Positions 1 through 10,339 of a stretch of DNA of 33,495 nt are shown here, piece after piece. The DNA comes from Burkholderiales bacterium (lineage in GTDB: Bacteria > Pseudomonadota > Gammaproteobacteria > Burkholderiales > Burkholderiaceae_C): assembly GCA_017307855.1 (NCBI GenBank), contig JAFKGD010000015.1:1-33495 (forward strand), written 5' to 3'. The notes under the pieces were generated by a model. The model saw only the letters and a list, made by a program, of their open reading frames with translations, was not told where the DNA came from and made no database searches. The translations under genes and the position numbers were made by a program. How positions within the stretch are numbered: position 1 is the first letter of the stretch; each line of letters starts with the position of its first letter.

Positions 1-407
<407 letters not shown>

Positions 408-462
408 TTACACCTGGGCTCGAACGGCTGAGTATCAATCGCAGGCGTCCCACCGGGCTGCC

Positions 463-491
463 CTGACTTTCAATCAGCGCAATTGTAAGAA
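463..491 (+). promoter_or_regulatory. Weak candidate sigma70 promoter for the Crp-like gene
   Basis: CTGACT (463-468) and TAAGAA (486-491) are separated by 17 bp, 32 bp before the ATG at 524. The match is poor (4/6 and about 3/6). CAAT and ATTG form a small inverted repeat inside the spacer (471-485), which could be a regulator site. This is a suggestion only. Confidence 0.22.
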
Positions 492-523
492 TCCATCGAG
501 AGAGCCTGCTGGGGGAAAAAATA

Positions 524-1198
524 ATGTCGATGTTGTCGAACCTGGAATTGATCCGCCGTGTCCCCCTGTTCTCGATGCTCACGTCGGTCCAGGCGGAGTC
601 GGTCGCCGGCGCCATCGTCAAGCGGCGCTTCAAGCGTGGCGAACTCATCGTCGAGCAGGGCAAGAAGTCCAACGCCCTGTTCATCATCCTCACGGGCCGG
701 GCTCGCGTGATGGCAGCCGACGCGCGTGGGCGCGAGGTCATCCTGGCGACGCTCCAGCCGGGCGACCATGTGGGCGAGATGAGCCTGATCGACAACGAGC
801 CGCATTCGGCCACCGTGCGTGCCGAGGTGCAGACCGACGTCCTCATGCTCGGCCGTGCCGAGTTCGCCCGCTGCCTGCCCGAGAACACCTCCATGGCCTA
901 CGCCGTGATGCGGGGGTTGGTGCAGCGCCTGCGCCAGGCCGACCGCAAGATCGAGTCGCTGGCGCTGATGGATGTCTACGGGCGTGTGGCGCGCTCGCTG
1001 CTGGAGTTTGCGCGCCCCGACGCGGCTGGCGAACTCGTGATCCGCGACAAGATTTCGCGGCAGGACATCGCCAAGATGGTCGGCGCCTCGCGCGAGATGG
1101 TCAGCCGGGTGATGAAGGATCTCGAGGAGCGCGGCTTCATCGAGACGCAGGAAGACGGCTCGATGGTCGTCAAGGACCGCCTCACCACGCTGGGCTGA
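524..1198 (+). CDS. Crp/Fnr-family transcriptional regulator
   Basis: A 224-residue cytoplasmic DNA-binding protein. Residues about 10-125 form the cyclic-nucleotide-binding beta-roll (GELIVEQG, then the glycine-rich turn LQPGDHVGEMSLID), followed by the long dimer helix and a winged helix-turn-helix at about 177-207 (ISRQDIAKMVGASREMVSRV). The only cysteine is C117, so the FNR iron-sulphur ligands are absent and oxygen sensing by a cluster is excluded. Whether it binds cAMP cannot be told; the phosphate-binding PEG/RxS signature of the beta-roll is only loosely kept (GEMSLID...HSATVRA). A purine-rich GGGGGAAA run at 511-518 precedes the ATG at a usual distance. It lies 36 bp before ftsK on the same strand, so the two may share a transcript. 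The effector and regulon are unknown. Confidence 0.9.
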   Translation: MSMLSNLELIRRVPLFSMLTSVQAESVAGAIVKRRFKRGELIVEQGKKSNALFIILTGRARVMAADARGREVILATLQPGDHVGEMSLIDNEPHSATVRAEVQTDVLMLGRAEFARCLPENTSMAYAVMRGLVQRLRQADRKIESLALMDVYGRVARSLLEFARPDAAGELVIRDKISRQDIAKMVGASREMVSRVMKDLEERGFIETQEDGSMVVKDRLTTLG

Positions 1199-1234
1199 TG
1201 CCCTGGCTGGCGGCGCGGCCGTGGTTTTCGTGAC

Positions 1235-3568
1235 ATGACATACACCCTCAACACCCTCAACGGTACGCGTTCCCCCGAGTCCCCGTCCGCGCGCGGGATG
1301 GCCGGCCGCTTCGGCCAGGAAATCTCCCTCATCATCGGCTTCGCAGCGCTGGCTTTCTGGCTGATCGCGATGGCAAGCCACTCGCTCCAGGACGCGGCCT
1401 GGTCGACGTCAGGTGCGGGCGGTGCCACGCGCAACTGGGCTGGCGGCCTGGGTGCGCGCCTGGCCGACGCCGGGTATTACGTGTTCGGTCTTTCGGTATG
1501 GTGGTGCGTGTTCGCCGCCGTGCGCGCCTGGCTTTCGGCGCTGGCGCGCTGGATGCGTTCGGGCGATGCCGAAGCCGCGCGCGACCCGGCGCCACGGCCG
1601 GCGCGCTGGACGTTCTGGCTCGGCCTCGCTGTGCTGCTGGTGGCCAGCTGCGCACTGGAATGGGCGCGTCTCTACCGTTTCGAGGCCCGCTTGCCCGGCA
1701 GTGCAGGGGGCGTGCTCGGCTATCTGGTCGGCCCGCTCAGCACACGCTGGCTGGGCTTCACGGGGGCGGGACTGGTCGCCATCGCCATGGGCGTGGTGGG
1801 ATCTGCGCTGGTGTTCCGTTTCTCGTGGGGTCATGCCGCCGAGCGGCTGGGCGCCTGGCTCTATTCGTTCGTCGAGGTGCGCCGCGACCGGCGCGAGGTG
1901 GCCGAGGACATGGAGATCGGGCGCGCCGCCGCGCGCGAGCGCGAGGAGGTGGTGCAGGTCGAGCGCGAGGAGATCGAGGAGCACCATCCCACGCCGGTGC
2001 TGATCGAGCCGGTGCTGGTCGACGTGCCCCGTAGCGATCGCGTGGCCAAGGAACGGCAGAAGCCGTTGTTCACCGAACTGCCCGACAGCAAGCTTCCGCA
2101 GGTCGACCTGCTCGACAGCGCACCCGGCCGCCAGGAAAGCGTGTCGCCCGAAACGCTGGAGATGACCAGCCGCCTGATCGAGAAGAAGCTCAAGGATTTC
2201 GGCGTGGAGGTGCGCGTGGTGGCGGCCGCGCCCGGTCCGGTGATCACGCGCTACGAGATCGAGCCTGCCACCGGTGTGAAGGGCTCGCAGGTGGTCAACC
2301 TGGCCAAGGACCTGGCGCGCTCGCTCTCGCTGGTGTCTATCCGCGTGATCGAGACCATCCCGGGCAAGAACTACATGGCGCTGGAGTTGCCCAACGCCAA
2401 GCGCCAGATGATCAAGCTCAGCGAGATCCTGGGCTCGCAGGTCTACAACGAGGCCAAGTCCATGCTGACGATGGGCCTGGGCAAGGACATCGTTGGCAAT
2501 CCGGTGGTGGCCGATCTCGCCAAAATGCCGCACGTGCTCGTGGCCGGCACCACGGGCTCGGGCAAGTCGGTCGGCATCAACGCGATGATCCTCTCGCTGC
2601 TCTACAAGGCCGAGGCGCGCGATGTGCGCCTGCTCATGATCGATCCCAAGATGCTGGAGATGTCGGTGTACGAAGGCATCCCACACCTGCTGGCGCCCGT
2701 GGTCACCGACATGAAGCAGGCCGCCCACGGCCTCAACTGGTGCGTGGGCGAGATGGAGCGGCGCTACAAGCTCATGAGCAAGCTGGGCGTGCGCAACCTC
2801 TCCGGCTACAACGTCAAGATCGACGACGCGAAGGCCAAGGAGCAGTTCATCTACAACCCGTTCAGCCTCACGCCCGATTCGCCCGAGCCGCTGGAGCGCC
2901 TGCCGCACATCGTGGTGGTGATCGACGAGCTGGCCGATCTGATGATGGTGGTGGGCAAGAAGATCGAGGAACTCATCGCCCGCCTCGCGCAGAAGGCGCG
3001 CGCGGCCGGCATTCACCTGATCCTGGCCACGCAGCGGCCCAGCGTCGACGTGATCACGGGCCTGATCAAGGCCAACATCCCCACGCGCATCGCGTTCTCG
3101 GTGGGCTCCAAGATCGACAGCCGCACCATCCTCGACCAGATGGGCGCCGAAGCGCTGCTGGGCATGGGCGACATGCTCTACATGGCCAGCGGCACGGGCT
3201 TCCCGGTGCGCGTGCACGGTGCCTTCGTTTCCGACGAGGAAGTGCACCGAGTGGTGGCCTACCTCAAGGAGCAGGGCGGCGAGCCCAACTACATCGAGGG
3301 CGTGCTCGAAGGCGGCATCGCCGACGAGGACGGCGGCCTGCTCGGCGAGGGCGGCGAAGCCGGCGGCGAGAAGGACCCGATGTACGACCAGGCGGTCGAG
3401 GTCGTGCTCAAGAACCGCAAGGCCAGCATCTCGCTGGTGCAGCGCCACCTGAAGATCGGCTACAACCGTGCCGCGCGGCTGGTGGAAGACATGGAGAAGG
3501 CCGGCCTGGTCAGCGCCATGAGCGGAAGCGGCCAGCGCGAGATCCTCGTGCCGGCCCGCGCTGAATGA
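1235..3568 (+). CDS. ftsK: DNA translocase FtsK
   Basis: Membrane-anchored hexameric DNA motor at the division septum; it clears the terminus region and activates XerCD recombination. The 777-residue protein has the family layout: about four membrane helices in residues 25-190 ([12 protein letters not shown] and others), a short acidic, charged linker (about 210-305), then the motor. The Walker A loop GTTGSGKS starts at residue 438 and Walker B ([12 protein letters not shown]) at about 560. The C-terminal gamma domain (from about residue 715, [20 protein letters not shown]) is the winged helix that reads KOPS sequences. The linker is much shorter than in E. coli FtsK (about 1300 aa), as is common in betaproteobacteria. 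The start at 1235 has no strong ribosome site, but the next in-frame ATG (1298) would remove the residues before the first membrane helix. Confidence 0.97.
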   Translation: MTYTLNTLNGTRSPESPSARGMAGRFGQEISLIIGFAALAFWLIAMASHSLQDAAWSTSGAGGATRNWAGGLGARLADAGYYVFGLSVWWCVFAAVRAWLSALARWMRSGDAEAARDPAPRPARWTFWLGLAVLLVASCALEWARLYRFEARLPGSAGGVLGYLVGPLSTRWLGFTGAGLVAIAMGVVGSALVFRFSWGHAAERLGAWLYSFVEVRRDRREVAEDMEIGRAAAREREEVVQVEREEIEEHHPTPVLIEPVLVDVPRSDRVAKERQKPLFTELPDSKLPQVDLLDSAPGRQESVSPETLEMTSRLIEKKLKDFGVEVRVVAAAPGPVITRYEIEPATGVKGSQVVNLAKDLARSLSLVSIRVIETIPGKNYMALELPNAKRQMIKLSEILGSQVYNEAKSMLTMGLGKDIVGNPVVADLAKMPHVLVAGTTGSGKSVGINAMILSLLYKAEARDVRLLMIDPKMLEMSVYEGIPHLLAPVVTDMKQAAHGLNWCVGEMERRYKLMSKLGVRNLSGYNVKIDDAKAKEQFIYNPFSLTPDSPEPLERLPHIVVVIDELADLMMVVGKKIEELIARLAQKARAAGIHLILATQRPSVDVITGLIKANIPTRIAFSVGSKIDSRTILDQMGAEALLGMGDMLYMASGTGFPVRVHGAFVSDEEVHRVVAYLKEQGGEPNYIEGVLEGGIADEDGGLLGEGGEAGGEKDPMYDQAVEVVLKNRKASISLVQRHLKIGYNRAARLVEDMEKAGLVSAMSGSGQREILVPARAE

Positions 3569-3636
3569 GGCAGCAGACACGTCCTGAAACCTTTGCAACT
3601 GGTGAACTCTGCGGCCCGCGCGGGTTCCAAGGAATC

Positions 3637-4311
3637 ATGAGCTCCATGACGCACGCTTCACCGTTTCGACGCCGCCTGCTGGCCGCGCCTTTGTTTGTCG
3701 CCGCCGCCAGCCTGTTCTCGCCGCTGGCACATGCCGATGGCCTCCAGAGCCTCGAATCGTTCATGCGCGGCGCCAAGACCGGCCGCGCCGATTTCACGCA
3801 GACCGTGACGTCGCCTGCGCGAGATGGTCAGGCGCCCAAGGTCCGCAACTCTTCGGGTAGCTTCGAATTCTCGCGGCCCGGGCGCTTCCGCTTCGTCTAC
3901 AGGAAGCCCTTCGAGCAGACCATCGTGGCCGATGGCAAGACGATGTGGATGCACGACGTCGATCTCAACCAGGTGACGGCGCGCGCGCAGGCGCAGGCCC
4001 TGGGCAGCACGCCCGCGGCCATCCTCGCTTCATCCACCGACATCCGTGCGCTGGAGTCCGATTTCACGCTCAAGGCCGAGCCGGATGCCGACGGGCTTCA
4101 ATGGGTTTCGGCCACGCCCAAGGTGCGTGACGGACAACTCCAGTCGGTGCGCGTGGGGTTCAGGGGCGCCGACCTCGCCGTGCTCGACATCCTCGACAGC
4201 TTCGGTCAGCGTTCGCGCCTGGCGTTCGGCAAGTTCGAACTCAACCCGCAGCTGCCTGCGTCGACGTTCGAGTTCAAGACACCCGCCGGAGCGGACGTCA
4301 TCCGCCAGTAG
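3637..4311 (+). CDS. lolA: Outer-membrane lipoprotein carrier LolA
   Basis: Periplasmic chaperone that takes lipoproteins from the LolCDE complex and hands them to LolB at the outer membrane. The 224-residue product has a signal peptide (basic FRRR, hydrophobic stretch, cleavage after AHA near residue 33) followed by the LolA half-barrel: an FTQTV motif near the start of the mature protein, and the block FEFSRPGRFRFVYRKPFEQ. The length fits the family. An open frame extends back to an ATG at 3565, overlapping the ftsK stop, but this would place 24 residues before the signal peptide. AAGGA at 3629-3633 serves either 3637 or 3646; 3637 is chosen with modest certainty. Downstream of ftsK and upstream of rarA, the usual order in this group. 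Confidence 0.93.
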   Translation: MSSMTHASPFRRRLLAAPLFVAAASLFSPLAHADGLQSLESFMRGAKTGRADFTQTVTSPARDGQAPKVRNSSGSFEFSRPGRFRFVYRKPFEQTIVADGKTMWMHDVDLNQVTARAQAQALGSTPAAILASSTDIRALESDFTLKAEPDADGLQWVSATPKVRDGQLQSVRVGFRGADLAVLDILDSFGQRSRLAFGKFELNPQLPASTFEFKTPAGADVIRQ

Positions 4312-4339
4312 CCCGAAGTCCAGGGTCTGCGCGGCGGTC

Positions 4340-4678
4340 TCACCGCAGCAGCCACATGGCCAGCAGAACCAGCCCCGACAGCAATTGGGCCAGGCGCGTG
4401 ACGCGTGCCAGCCGCAAGAAGGTGTTGCGCGCTGGCAGCCAGCGGCCCAGCAGGGATCCCCATCCCAGAACGAACACATAGATCGCCGTCCAGGCCATCC
4501 ATGCCACGCCGATCCCCATGCAGCCGAAGTTCTCGCACTGCAATCCCATGATGCGGCCCGCCAGGACGAAGAGGACCAGCACCGCCACGACGTACGCGAG
4601 CGCCAGGCCCATCGCCCAGGGGCGGGCAGTGACGACGGGCTGGGGCTCTTGCATCGTGTGTGTCGCGGCGCGCTGCAT
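4340..4678 (-). CDS. Small inner-membrane protein, function unknown
   Basis: A 112-residue protein I do not recognise. It has three hydrophobic segments: about 21-42 (AMGLALAYVVAVLVLFVLAG), about 53-75 (GIGVAWMAWTAIYVFVLGWG) and a C-terminal one near 95-112 (LLSGLVLLAMWLL), with two cysteines (CENFGC) in the loop after the first. The ATG at 4678 overlaps the stop of the upstream ankyrin gene as TGATG, so the two are probably translationally coupled; a second ATG at 4654 is possible. It converges on lolA with only 28 bp between. Hydrophobicity and coupling support a real gene, but no family can be named. Confidence 0.6.
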   Translation of the reverse strand: MQRAATHTMQEPQPVVTARPWAMGLALAYVVAVLVLFVLAGRIMGLQCENFGCMGIGVAWMAWTAIYVFVLGWGSLLGRWLPARNTFLRLARVTRLAQLLSGLVLLAMWLLR

Positions 4679-5013
4679 CAGACGGGCAGCCAGCGATGCC
4701 AGAACGGCCGGCGCTCGTCGCGCGCACCGGCATCGGCCAGTTGCCGTGCCAGGGCGTGGCGACCATGCCGACGCGCCGCCTGCAGGGGTGTCATGTCGTC
4801 GAAGTGCGAACGCAGCGAAGGATCGGCCCCGTGGGCCAGCAGGTGCTGCGCCACGTCGTCGTGGCCATGGATCAGGCTCGCCACCAGTGGCGTACACAGG
4901 ATTTCGGGGTGCTGATAGTTCGGATCGACACCGGCGGCGACGTGATAGCGCACGCGTGGCAGGTCGCCCGTGAGGGCGGCGTCATACAGATCTTTCCAGT
5001 CGCCTCCGGACAT
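4678..5013 (-). CDS. Small ankyrin-repeat protein
   Basis: A 111-residue protein made almost wholly of ankyrin-type repeats: the helix-turn-helix signatures LYDAALTGDLPRVRYHVAAG, TPLVASLIHGHDDVAQHLLA and TPLQAARRHGRHALARQLAD, each followed by GADP- or GVDP-like turns. There is no signal peptide or membrane segment, so it is probably cytoplasmic and binds a protein partner. The ATG at 5013 has GGAGAAG six bases upstream; a GTG at 5025 would add four residues and put that Shine-Dalgarno inside the gene. The stop overlaps the start of the small membrane protein (TGATG), suggesting the pair works together. Divergent from rarA across about 100 bp. The partner and role are unknown. Confidence 0.75.
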   Translation of the reverse strand: MSGGDWKDLYDAALTGDLPRVRYHVAAGVDPNYQHPEILCTPLVASLIHGHDDVAQHLLAHGADPSLRSHFDDMTPLQAARRHGRHALARQLADAGARDERRPFWHRWLPV

Positions 5014-5117
5014 GCGCTTCTCCACTTCGGTGTACCGAAGGCGAACTATAGGCGCTGGCCGTCGTCCTGGCTGGGCAGACGGGCTACGATAGCCTGCACC
5101 GAATCATCCTGCCCTGC

Positions 5118-6449
5118 ATGAGCGACCTTTTCCAAACGCAGCCTGCCGCCCCGCTGGCCGAAGCGCTGCGTCCTGCCAGCCTCGACGAAGTCATCGGCCA
5201 GTCACACCTGATCGGCGAAGGACGGCCGCTGCGGCTGGCGTTCGAATCGGGCAAGCCGCATTCAATGATCCTGTGGGGCCCGCCCGGCGTGGGCAAGACC
5301 ACGCTGGCGCGATTGACGGCCAAGGCCTTCCAGTACGAGTTCATCGCGCTGTCGGCCGTGTTCGCGGGCGTCAAGGAAATCCGTGCGGCCATGGAGCAGG
5401 CCGAACACAACCTCGCGCTCGGCCGCAAGACCATCCTCTTCGTTGACGAGATCCACCGTTTCAACAAGAGCCAGCAGGACGGACTGCTGCCCTTCGTCGA
5501 GTCCGGGCTGGTGACGTTCGTGGGCGCCACCACCGAAAATCCGTCGTTCGAAGTCAACTCGGCCTTGCTGTCGCGCGCCCAGGTGTACGTGCTGCAGTCC
5601 CTCACCGACGATGAGCTGCGCCAGCTGGTGGCTCGCGCACAGGCCAAGGTATTGAAGCACCTCGTGCTCGATGCCTCGGCCATCGACACGCTGGCGGGCT
5701 ATGCCGACGGCGATGCGCGCCGCCTGCTCAACCTGCTGGAGCAGACCGATACGGCCGCGCGCGCCGCTGGCGTCGAACGGGTGGACGCGGCCTTCCTCGA
5801 GCGCGCACTCACGCTCAACGCGCGCCGCTTCGACAAGGGTGGCGACAACTTCTACGACCAGATTTCAGCCTTGCACAAGTCGGTGCGCGGCTCCAGTCCC
5901 GATGCGGCGCTGTACTGGTTTTGCCGCATGCTCGACGGCGGCGCCGACGGCAAATACCTGGCGCGGCGCATCGTCCGGATGGCATGGGAGGACATCGGGC
6001 TGGCCGATCCGCGCGCCATGCAGGTCGCCAACGATGCGGCCACCACCTTCGAACGGCTGGGCTCGCCCGAGGGCGAACTGGCGCTCGCCCAGGCCGTTCT
6101 CTACCTGGCCGTGGCTCCCAAGAGCAATGCCGGCTACACGGCCTACAACGAGGCCCGGGCTTTCGTGCGACGGGACAAATCCCGCGGTGTGCCCGTCCAC
6201 CTGCGCAATGCGCCAACGCAGCTCATGAAAGAGCTGGGTCACGGCAAGGCGTATCGCTACGCACATGACGAGCCCGAGGGTTACGCGGCCGGCGAAACCT
6301 ATCTACCCGAAGGCATGGCCGCGCCTGGCTGGTACCGGCCTGTCGACCGCGGGCTGGAAGTGAAGATCGCCGCCAAGATGACCCACCTGCGCGAGCTCGA
6401 TCGCTTGGCCGATGAATCCGGTCCGCCGCCCCGATCAGAAAATTCCTAA
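5118..6449 (+). CDS. rarA: Replication-associated recombination protein RarA (MgsA)
   Basis: AAA+ ATPase related to clamp loaders that acts at stalled replication forks and single-strand gaps. The 443-residue protein has the N-terminal PLAEALRPASLDEVIGQ block of the RarA/WRNIP1 family, Walker A GPPGVGKTT at residues 54-62, Walker B LFVDEIHRFNKSQQD, sensor 1 GATTENPSFE and arginine-finger region SALLSRAQ. The C-terminal half has the MgsA tetramerisation domain (LHKSVRGSSPDAALYW, LARRIVRMAWEDIGLADP) and ends in the conserved RYAHDEPEGY...YLPE segment. The ATG at 5118 gives the normal family N terminus, although the upstream ribosome site is weak. No frameshift or missing motif is seen. Confidence 0.96.
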   Translation: MSDLFQTQPAAPLAEALRPASLDEVIGQSHLIGEGRPLRLAFESGKPHSMILWGPPGVGKTTLARLTAKAFQYEFIALSAVFAGVKEIRAAMEQAEHNLALGRKTILFVDEIHRFNKSQQDGLLPFVESGLVTFVGATTENPSFEVNSALLSRAQVYVLQSLTDDELRQLVARAQAKVLKHLVLDASAIDTLAGYADGDARRLLNLLEQTDTAARAAGVERVDAAFLERALTLNARRFDKGGDNFYDQISALHKSVRGSSPDAALYWFCRMLDGGADGKYLARRIVRMAWEDIGLADPRAMQVANDAATTFERLGSPEGELALAQAVLYLAVAPKSNAGYTAYNEARAFVRRDKSRGVPVHLRNAPTQLMKELGHGKAYRYAHDEPEGYAAGETYLPEGMAAPGWYRPVDRGLEVKIAAKMTHLRELDRLADESGPPPRSENS

Positions 6450-6509
6450 TTGATCGGCCACCCGGGAAAACCCCTGCCGAATCCGTCGGGTGGCTCCAAG
6501 GTGCTTGGC

Positions 6510-6515
6510 TAGAAT
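6510..6515 (+). promoter_or_regulatory. Candidate -10 element upstream of livHMGF
   Basis: TAGAAT matches the sigma70 -10 consensus at five of six positions and the same hexamer recurs before tusA (25988). No convincing -35 is present 16-18 bp upstream. A start near 6522 would place the intrinsic terminator at 6526-6556 at the very 5' end of the liv transcript. Confidence 0.3.
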
Positions 6516-6525
6516 TTCGCGCACC

Positions 6526-6556
6526 AACCCGCCACCCACACGCTGGCGGGTTTTTT
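6526..6556 (+). terminator. Intrinsic terminator between rarA and livH
   Basis: CCCGCCA (6528-6534) pairs with TGGCGGG (6544-6550) around a nine-base loop and is followed directly by six T. Two A before the stem can extend pairing into the T-run. It is a clear Rho-independent terminator, 77 bp after the rarA stop. It either ends rarA or, if the TAGAAT at 6510 is a promoter, acts as a leader attenuator for liv. Confidence 0.8.
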
Positions 6557-6664
6557 GCTAGATGGCGGTAGCGCCCCACAAGGGCATTCCGGCGCGCGAG
6601 GCAGGTCCCGCGCGCAAGTTGCCTCAAAGGCCGTGGCCGTCGAGAAACCGGGAGATCGATACTT

Positions 6665-7594
6665 ATGGATATCTTGCTGCAGCAGGTCATCAACGGCCTG
6701 GTCCTCGGCAGCATGTATGCCCTGGTGGCCCTTGGCTACACCATGGTCTACGGCATCATCAACCTGATCAACTTCGCCCATGGCGAAGTCCTCATGATCG
6801 GCGCGCTCACCAGCTGGACGATCATCGGCCTGATGCGGGACGCCATGCCCGGCACGCCGGGCTGGATCATCCTCATCGTCGCGGCGCTCATCGCATGCGT
6901 CGTGGCGGCGGCGCTCAATTTCACGATCGAGAAAGTGGCCTACCGGCCACTGCGCGGCAGTCCCAAGCTGGCGCCGCTCATCACGGCGATCGGCATGTCC
7001 ATCCTGCTGCAGACGCTGGCCATGATCATCTGGAAGCCCAACTACAAGGCTTACCCCACGCTGCTGTCCTCCGACGTGTATCACATCAGCGGCGCGGTCA
7101 TCTCGCCCACGCAGATCATGATCCTGTCGGTCACGGCGGTGTCGCTATCGGTGCTGATGTGGCTGGTCAACTTCACCAAGCTCGGCCGCGCGATGCGCGC
7201 CACCGCCGAAAATCCCCGGGTCGCGTCGCTCATGGGCGTCAAGCCCGACATGGTGATCTCCGCCACCTTCGTCATCGGCGCAGTGCTGGCTGCCATTGCC
7301 GGCGTGATGTACGCGTCCAACTACGGAACGGCCCAGCACACCATGGGCTTCCTGCCGGGCCTCAAGGCCTTCACGGCGGCGGTGTTTGGCGGCATCGGCA
7401 ACCTGGCTGGCGCAGTGGTGGGCGGCGTGCTGCTCGGGCTGATCGAGGCCATCGGCTCGGGCTACCTGGGCGCCGCCACGGGCGGCCTGCTGGGCAGTCA
7501 TTACACAGACATCTTCGCCTTCATCGTGCTCATCATCATGCTCACGCTGCGCCCCTCGGGCCTGCTGGGCGAGCGCGTGGCCGACCGGGCATGA
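6665..7594 (+). CDS. livH: Branched-chain amino-acid ABC transporter permease LivH
   Basis: One of the two inner-membrane channel subunits of a HAAT-family importer. The 309-residue protein has the standard opening (QQVINGLVLGSMYALVALGYTMVYG, split here by sense: QQVINGLVLGS then MYALVALGYTMVYG), followed by IINLINFAHGEVLMIGA, the signature of LivH permeases, and about eight hydrophobic segments. The cytoplasmic loop RAMRATAENPRVASLMGV is the coupling segment that contacts the ATPases. GGGAGAT at 6650-6656 is the Shine-Dalgarno. The stop overlaps the first possible livM ATG (ATGA at 7591-7594). No binding-protein gene (livJ/livK) is next to it, so the exact substrate is inferred from the family. 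Confidence 0.94.
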   Translation: MDILLQQVINGLVLGSMYALVALGYTMVYGIINLINFAHGEVLMIGALTSWTIIGLMRDAMPGTPGWIILIVAALIACVVAAALNFTIEKVAYRPLRGSPKLAPLITAIGMSILLQTLAMIIWKPNYKAYPTLLSSDVYHISGAVISPTQIMILSVTAVSLSVLMWLVNFTKLGRAMRATAENPRVASLMGVKPDMVISATFVIGAVLAAIAGVMYASNYGTAQHTMGFLPGLKAFTAAVFGGIGNLAGAVVGGVLLGLIEAIGSGYLGAATGGLLGSHYTDIFAFIVLIIMLTLRPSGLLGERVADRA

Positions 7595-7608
7595 GCAGGG
7601 GCCACGCC

Positions 7609-8715
<1,107 letters not shown>

Positions 8716-8727
8716 GGGGGGAGCAGC

Positions 8728-9501
8728 ATGAGCACTGACACCATCCTCAACGTTTCCGGCATTTCCAAGCGGTTCGGCGGCCTGCAGGCCTTGTCGGACG
8801 TGGGCCTGTCCATCGAGCGAGGCCAGGTCTACGGCCTCATTGGTCCCAACGGCGCGGGAAAGACGACCTTCTTCAACGTGATCACGGGCCTGTACACGCC
8901 TGACAGCGGCACGTTCGAGCTGGCCGGCAAGCCGTACCAGCCGACGGCGGTGCACGAAGTGGCGAAGGCGGGCATCGCGCGGACGTTCCAGAACATCCGG
9001 CTGTTCGCCGAGATGACCGCCCTCGAGAACGTCATGGTCGGCCGCCATATCCGCACGAAGTCGGGTGTGTTCGGCGCCATCTTCCGCACGACGCGATTTA
9101 AGGCCGAAGAGGCGGCCATCGCCCAACGTGCGCGCGAATTGCTCGAATACGTGGGCATCGAGCGCTATGCCGACTACAAGGCGCGCACGTTGTCCTATGG
9201 CGACCAGCGCCGTCTGGAGATTGCGCGCGCGTTGGCGACCGATCCGCAGCTCATCGCGCTGGACGAGCCGGCCGCCGGCATGAACGCCACCGAGAAAGTG
9301 CAGTTGCGCGAACTGATCGACCGCATCCGGCGCGATGGCCGCTCCATCCTGCTGATCGAGCACGACGTGAAGCTGGTCATGGGCCTGTGCGATCGCGTGA
9401 CCGTGCTCGACTACGGCAAGAAGATCGCCGCCGGCTCGCCCGCCGAGGTGCAGAAGAACGAGAAGGTGATCGAGGCTTACCTCGGCACGGGAGGCCATTG
9501 A
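8728..9501 (+). CDS. livG: Branched-chain amino-acid ABC transporter ATPase LivG
   Basis: Cytoplasmic ATPase of the Liv importer, 257 residues. Walker A GPNGAGKTT lies at residues 39-47; the Q-loop is in ARTFQNIRLF; the ABC signature is LSYGDQRR, the LivG variant of LSGGQ; Walker B is LIALDEPAAGM, and the switch histidine is in LLIEHDV. The C-terminal extension (YGKKIAAGSPAEVQKNEKVIEAYLG) is the BCA_ABC_TP_C segment of this family. GGGGGAG just before the ATG at 8728 is a strong ribosome site, 12 bp after the livM stop. It pairs with LivF as a heterodimer. Confidence 0.95.
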   Translation: MSTDTILNVSGISKRFGGLQALSDVGLSIERGQVYGLIGPNGAGKTTFFNVITGLYTPDSGTFELAGKPYQPTAVHEVAKAGIARTFQNIRLFAEMTALENVMVGRHIRTKSGVFGAIFRTTRFKAEEAAIAQRARELLEYVGIERYADYKARTLSYGDQRRLEIARALATDPQLIALDEPAAGMNATEKVQLRELIDRIRRDGRSILLIEHDVKLVMGLCDRVTVLDYGKKIAAGSPAEVQKNEKVIEAYLGTGGH

Positions 9502-9503
9502 AG

Positions 9504-10220
9504 ATGTCGCAAGTCCTGTTGAAAGTCAGCGGCCTGAAAGTGGCGTACGGCGGCATCCAGGCCGTCAAGGGCGTGGATTTCGAGGTGCGCGAGGGCGAAC
9601 TGGTGTCGCTGATCGGCTCCAACGGTGCGGGCAAGACCACCACCATGAAGGCCATCACCGGCACGCTGCCTGCAGCCGATGGCAGCATCGAATACCTCGG
9701 CGTGTCCAACAAGGGCCGTGGAGCCTGGGACCTGGTGCGGGAAGGCCTGGCGATGGTGCCCGAAGGGCGCGGCGTGTTCGCGCGCATGAGCATCACCGAG
9801 AACCTGCAGATGGGCGCCTACGTGCGCAACGACAAGGCCGGCATCGCGGCAGACATCGATCGCATCTTCACCATCTTCCCGCGCCTCAAGGAACGTGCCA
9901 CGCAGCTGGCCGGCACCATGTCCGGCGGCGAGCAGCAGATGCTGGCCATGGGCCGTGCGCTCATGAGCCGGCCCAAGCTGCTGCTGCTCGATGAGCCGTC
10001 GATGGGCTTGTCTCCCATCATGGTCGACAAGATCTTCGAGGTGATCAAGGACGTCTCGGCCCAGGGCGTCACCATCCTGCTGGTGGAGCAGAACGCCAGC
10101 CGCGCGCTGCAGATCGCCAACCGTGGCTACGTGATGGAGTCCGGCCTCATCACCATGTCGGGTGACGCGCAGGAGATGTTGAACGATCCGAAGGTACGCG
10201 CCGCGTATCTGGGCGAGTGA
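9504..10220 (+). CDS. livF: Branched-chain amino-acid ABC transporter ATPase LivF
   Basis: Second ATPase of the Liv importer, 238 residues. Walker A GSNGAGKTT is at residues 38-46; the ABC signature is MSGGEQQMLAMGRALM; Walker B is LLLLDEPSMGLSP and the switch histidine position is replaced by glutamine (LLVEQNAS), as is normal in LivF. The start at 9504 is two bases after the livG stop, with GGGAGG (9489-9494) inside the end of livG nine bases upstream. The frame is open further upstream, but that part is livG read in another frame. It is the last gene of the liv operon and is followed by several small hairpins. Confidence 0.95.
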   Translation: MSQVLLKVSGLKVAYGGIQAVKGVDFEVREGELVSLIGSNGAGKTTTMKAITGTLPAADGSIEYLGVSNKGRGAWDLVREGLAMVPEGRGVFARMSITENLQMGAYVRNDKAGIAADIDRIFTIFPRLKERATQLAGTMSGGEQQMLAMGRALMSRPKLLLLDEPSMGLSPIMVDKIFEVIKDVSAQGVTILLVEQNASRALQIANRGYVMESGLITMSGDAQEMLNDPKVRAAYLGE

Positions 10221-10225
10221 CCAGC

Positions 10226-10304
10226 ACCGCGCATCGCGCGGTACAACCACAACACCGCGGAACCGGCCTTGCCGGGCCGCAGGTGTCGCCCCCCTTTTAA
10301 AGGG
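10226..10304. terminator. Cluster of three small inverted repeats between convergent genes
   Basis: Six bases after the livF stop, ACCGCGC (10226-10232) and GCGCGGT (10236-10242) pair around ATC. CCGGC (10263-10267) and GCCGG (10271-10275) pair around CTT. CCCTTT and AAAGGG (10292-10304) form an almost uninterrupted palindrome. None has a full T-run, so intrinsic termination is not proven, but the placement between livF and the convergent Bug gene suits a two-way termination zone. Confidence 0.35.
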
Positions 10305-10339
10305 CGGAGCAGGCTACACGCAGTGAGCAAGCCGGGGGG

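Noticed and set aside
1409-3598. 729-codon minus-strand open frame opposite ftsK
   Set aside because: Same artefact of GC-rich third positions; histidine/alanine-rich translation with no domain.
6562-7590. Upstream extension of the livM frame through the whole of livH, which could be read as a 717-residue fusion
   Set aside because: The upstream part is livH in another frame; livM has its own ATG and ribosome site at 7596-7611.
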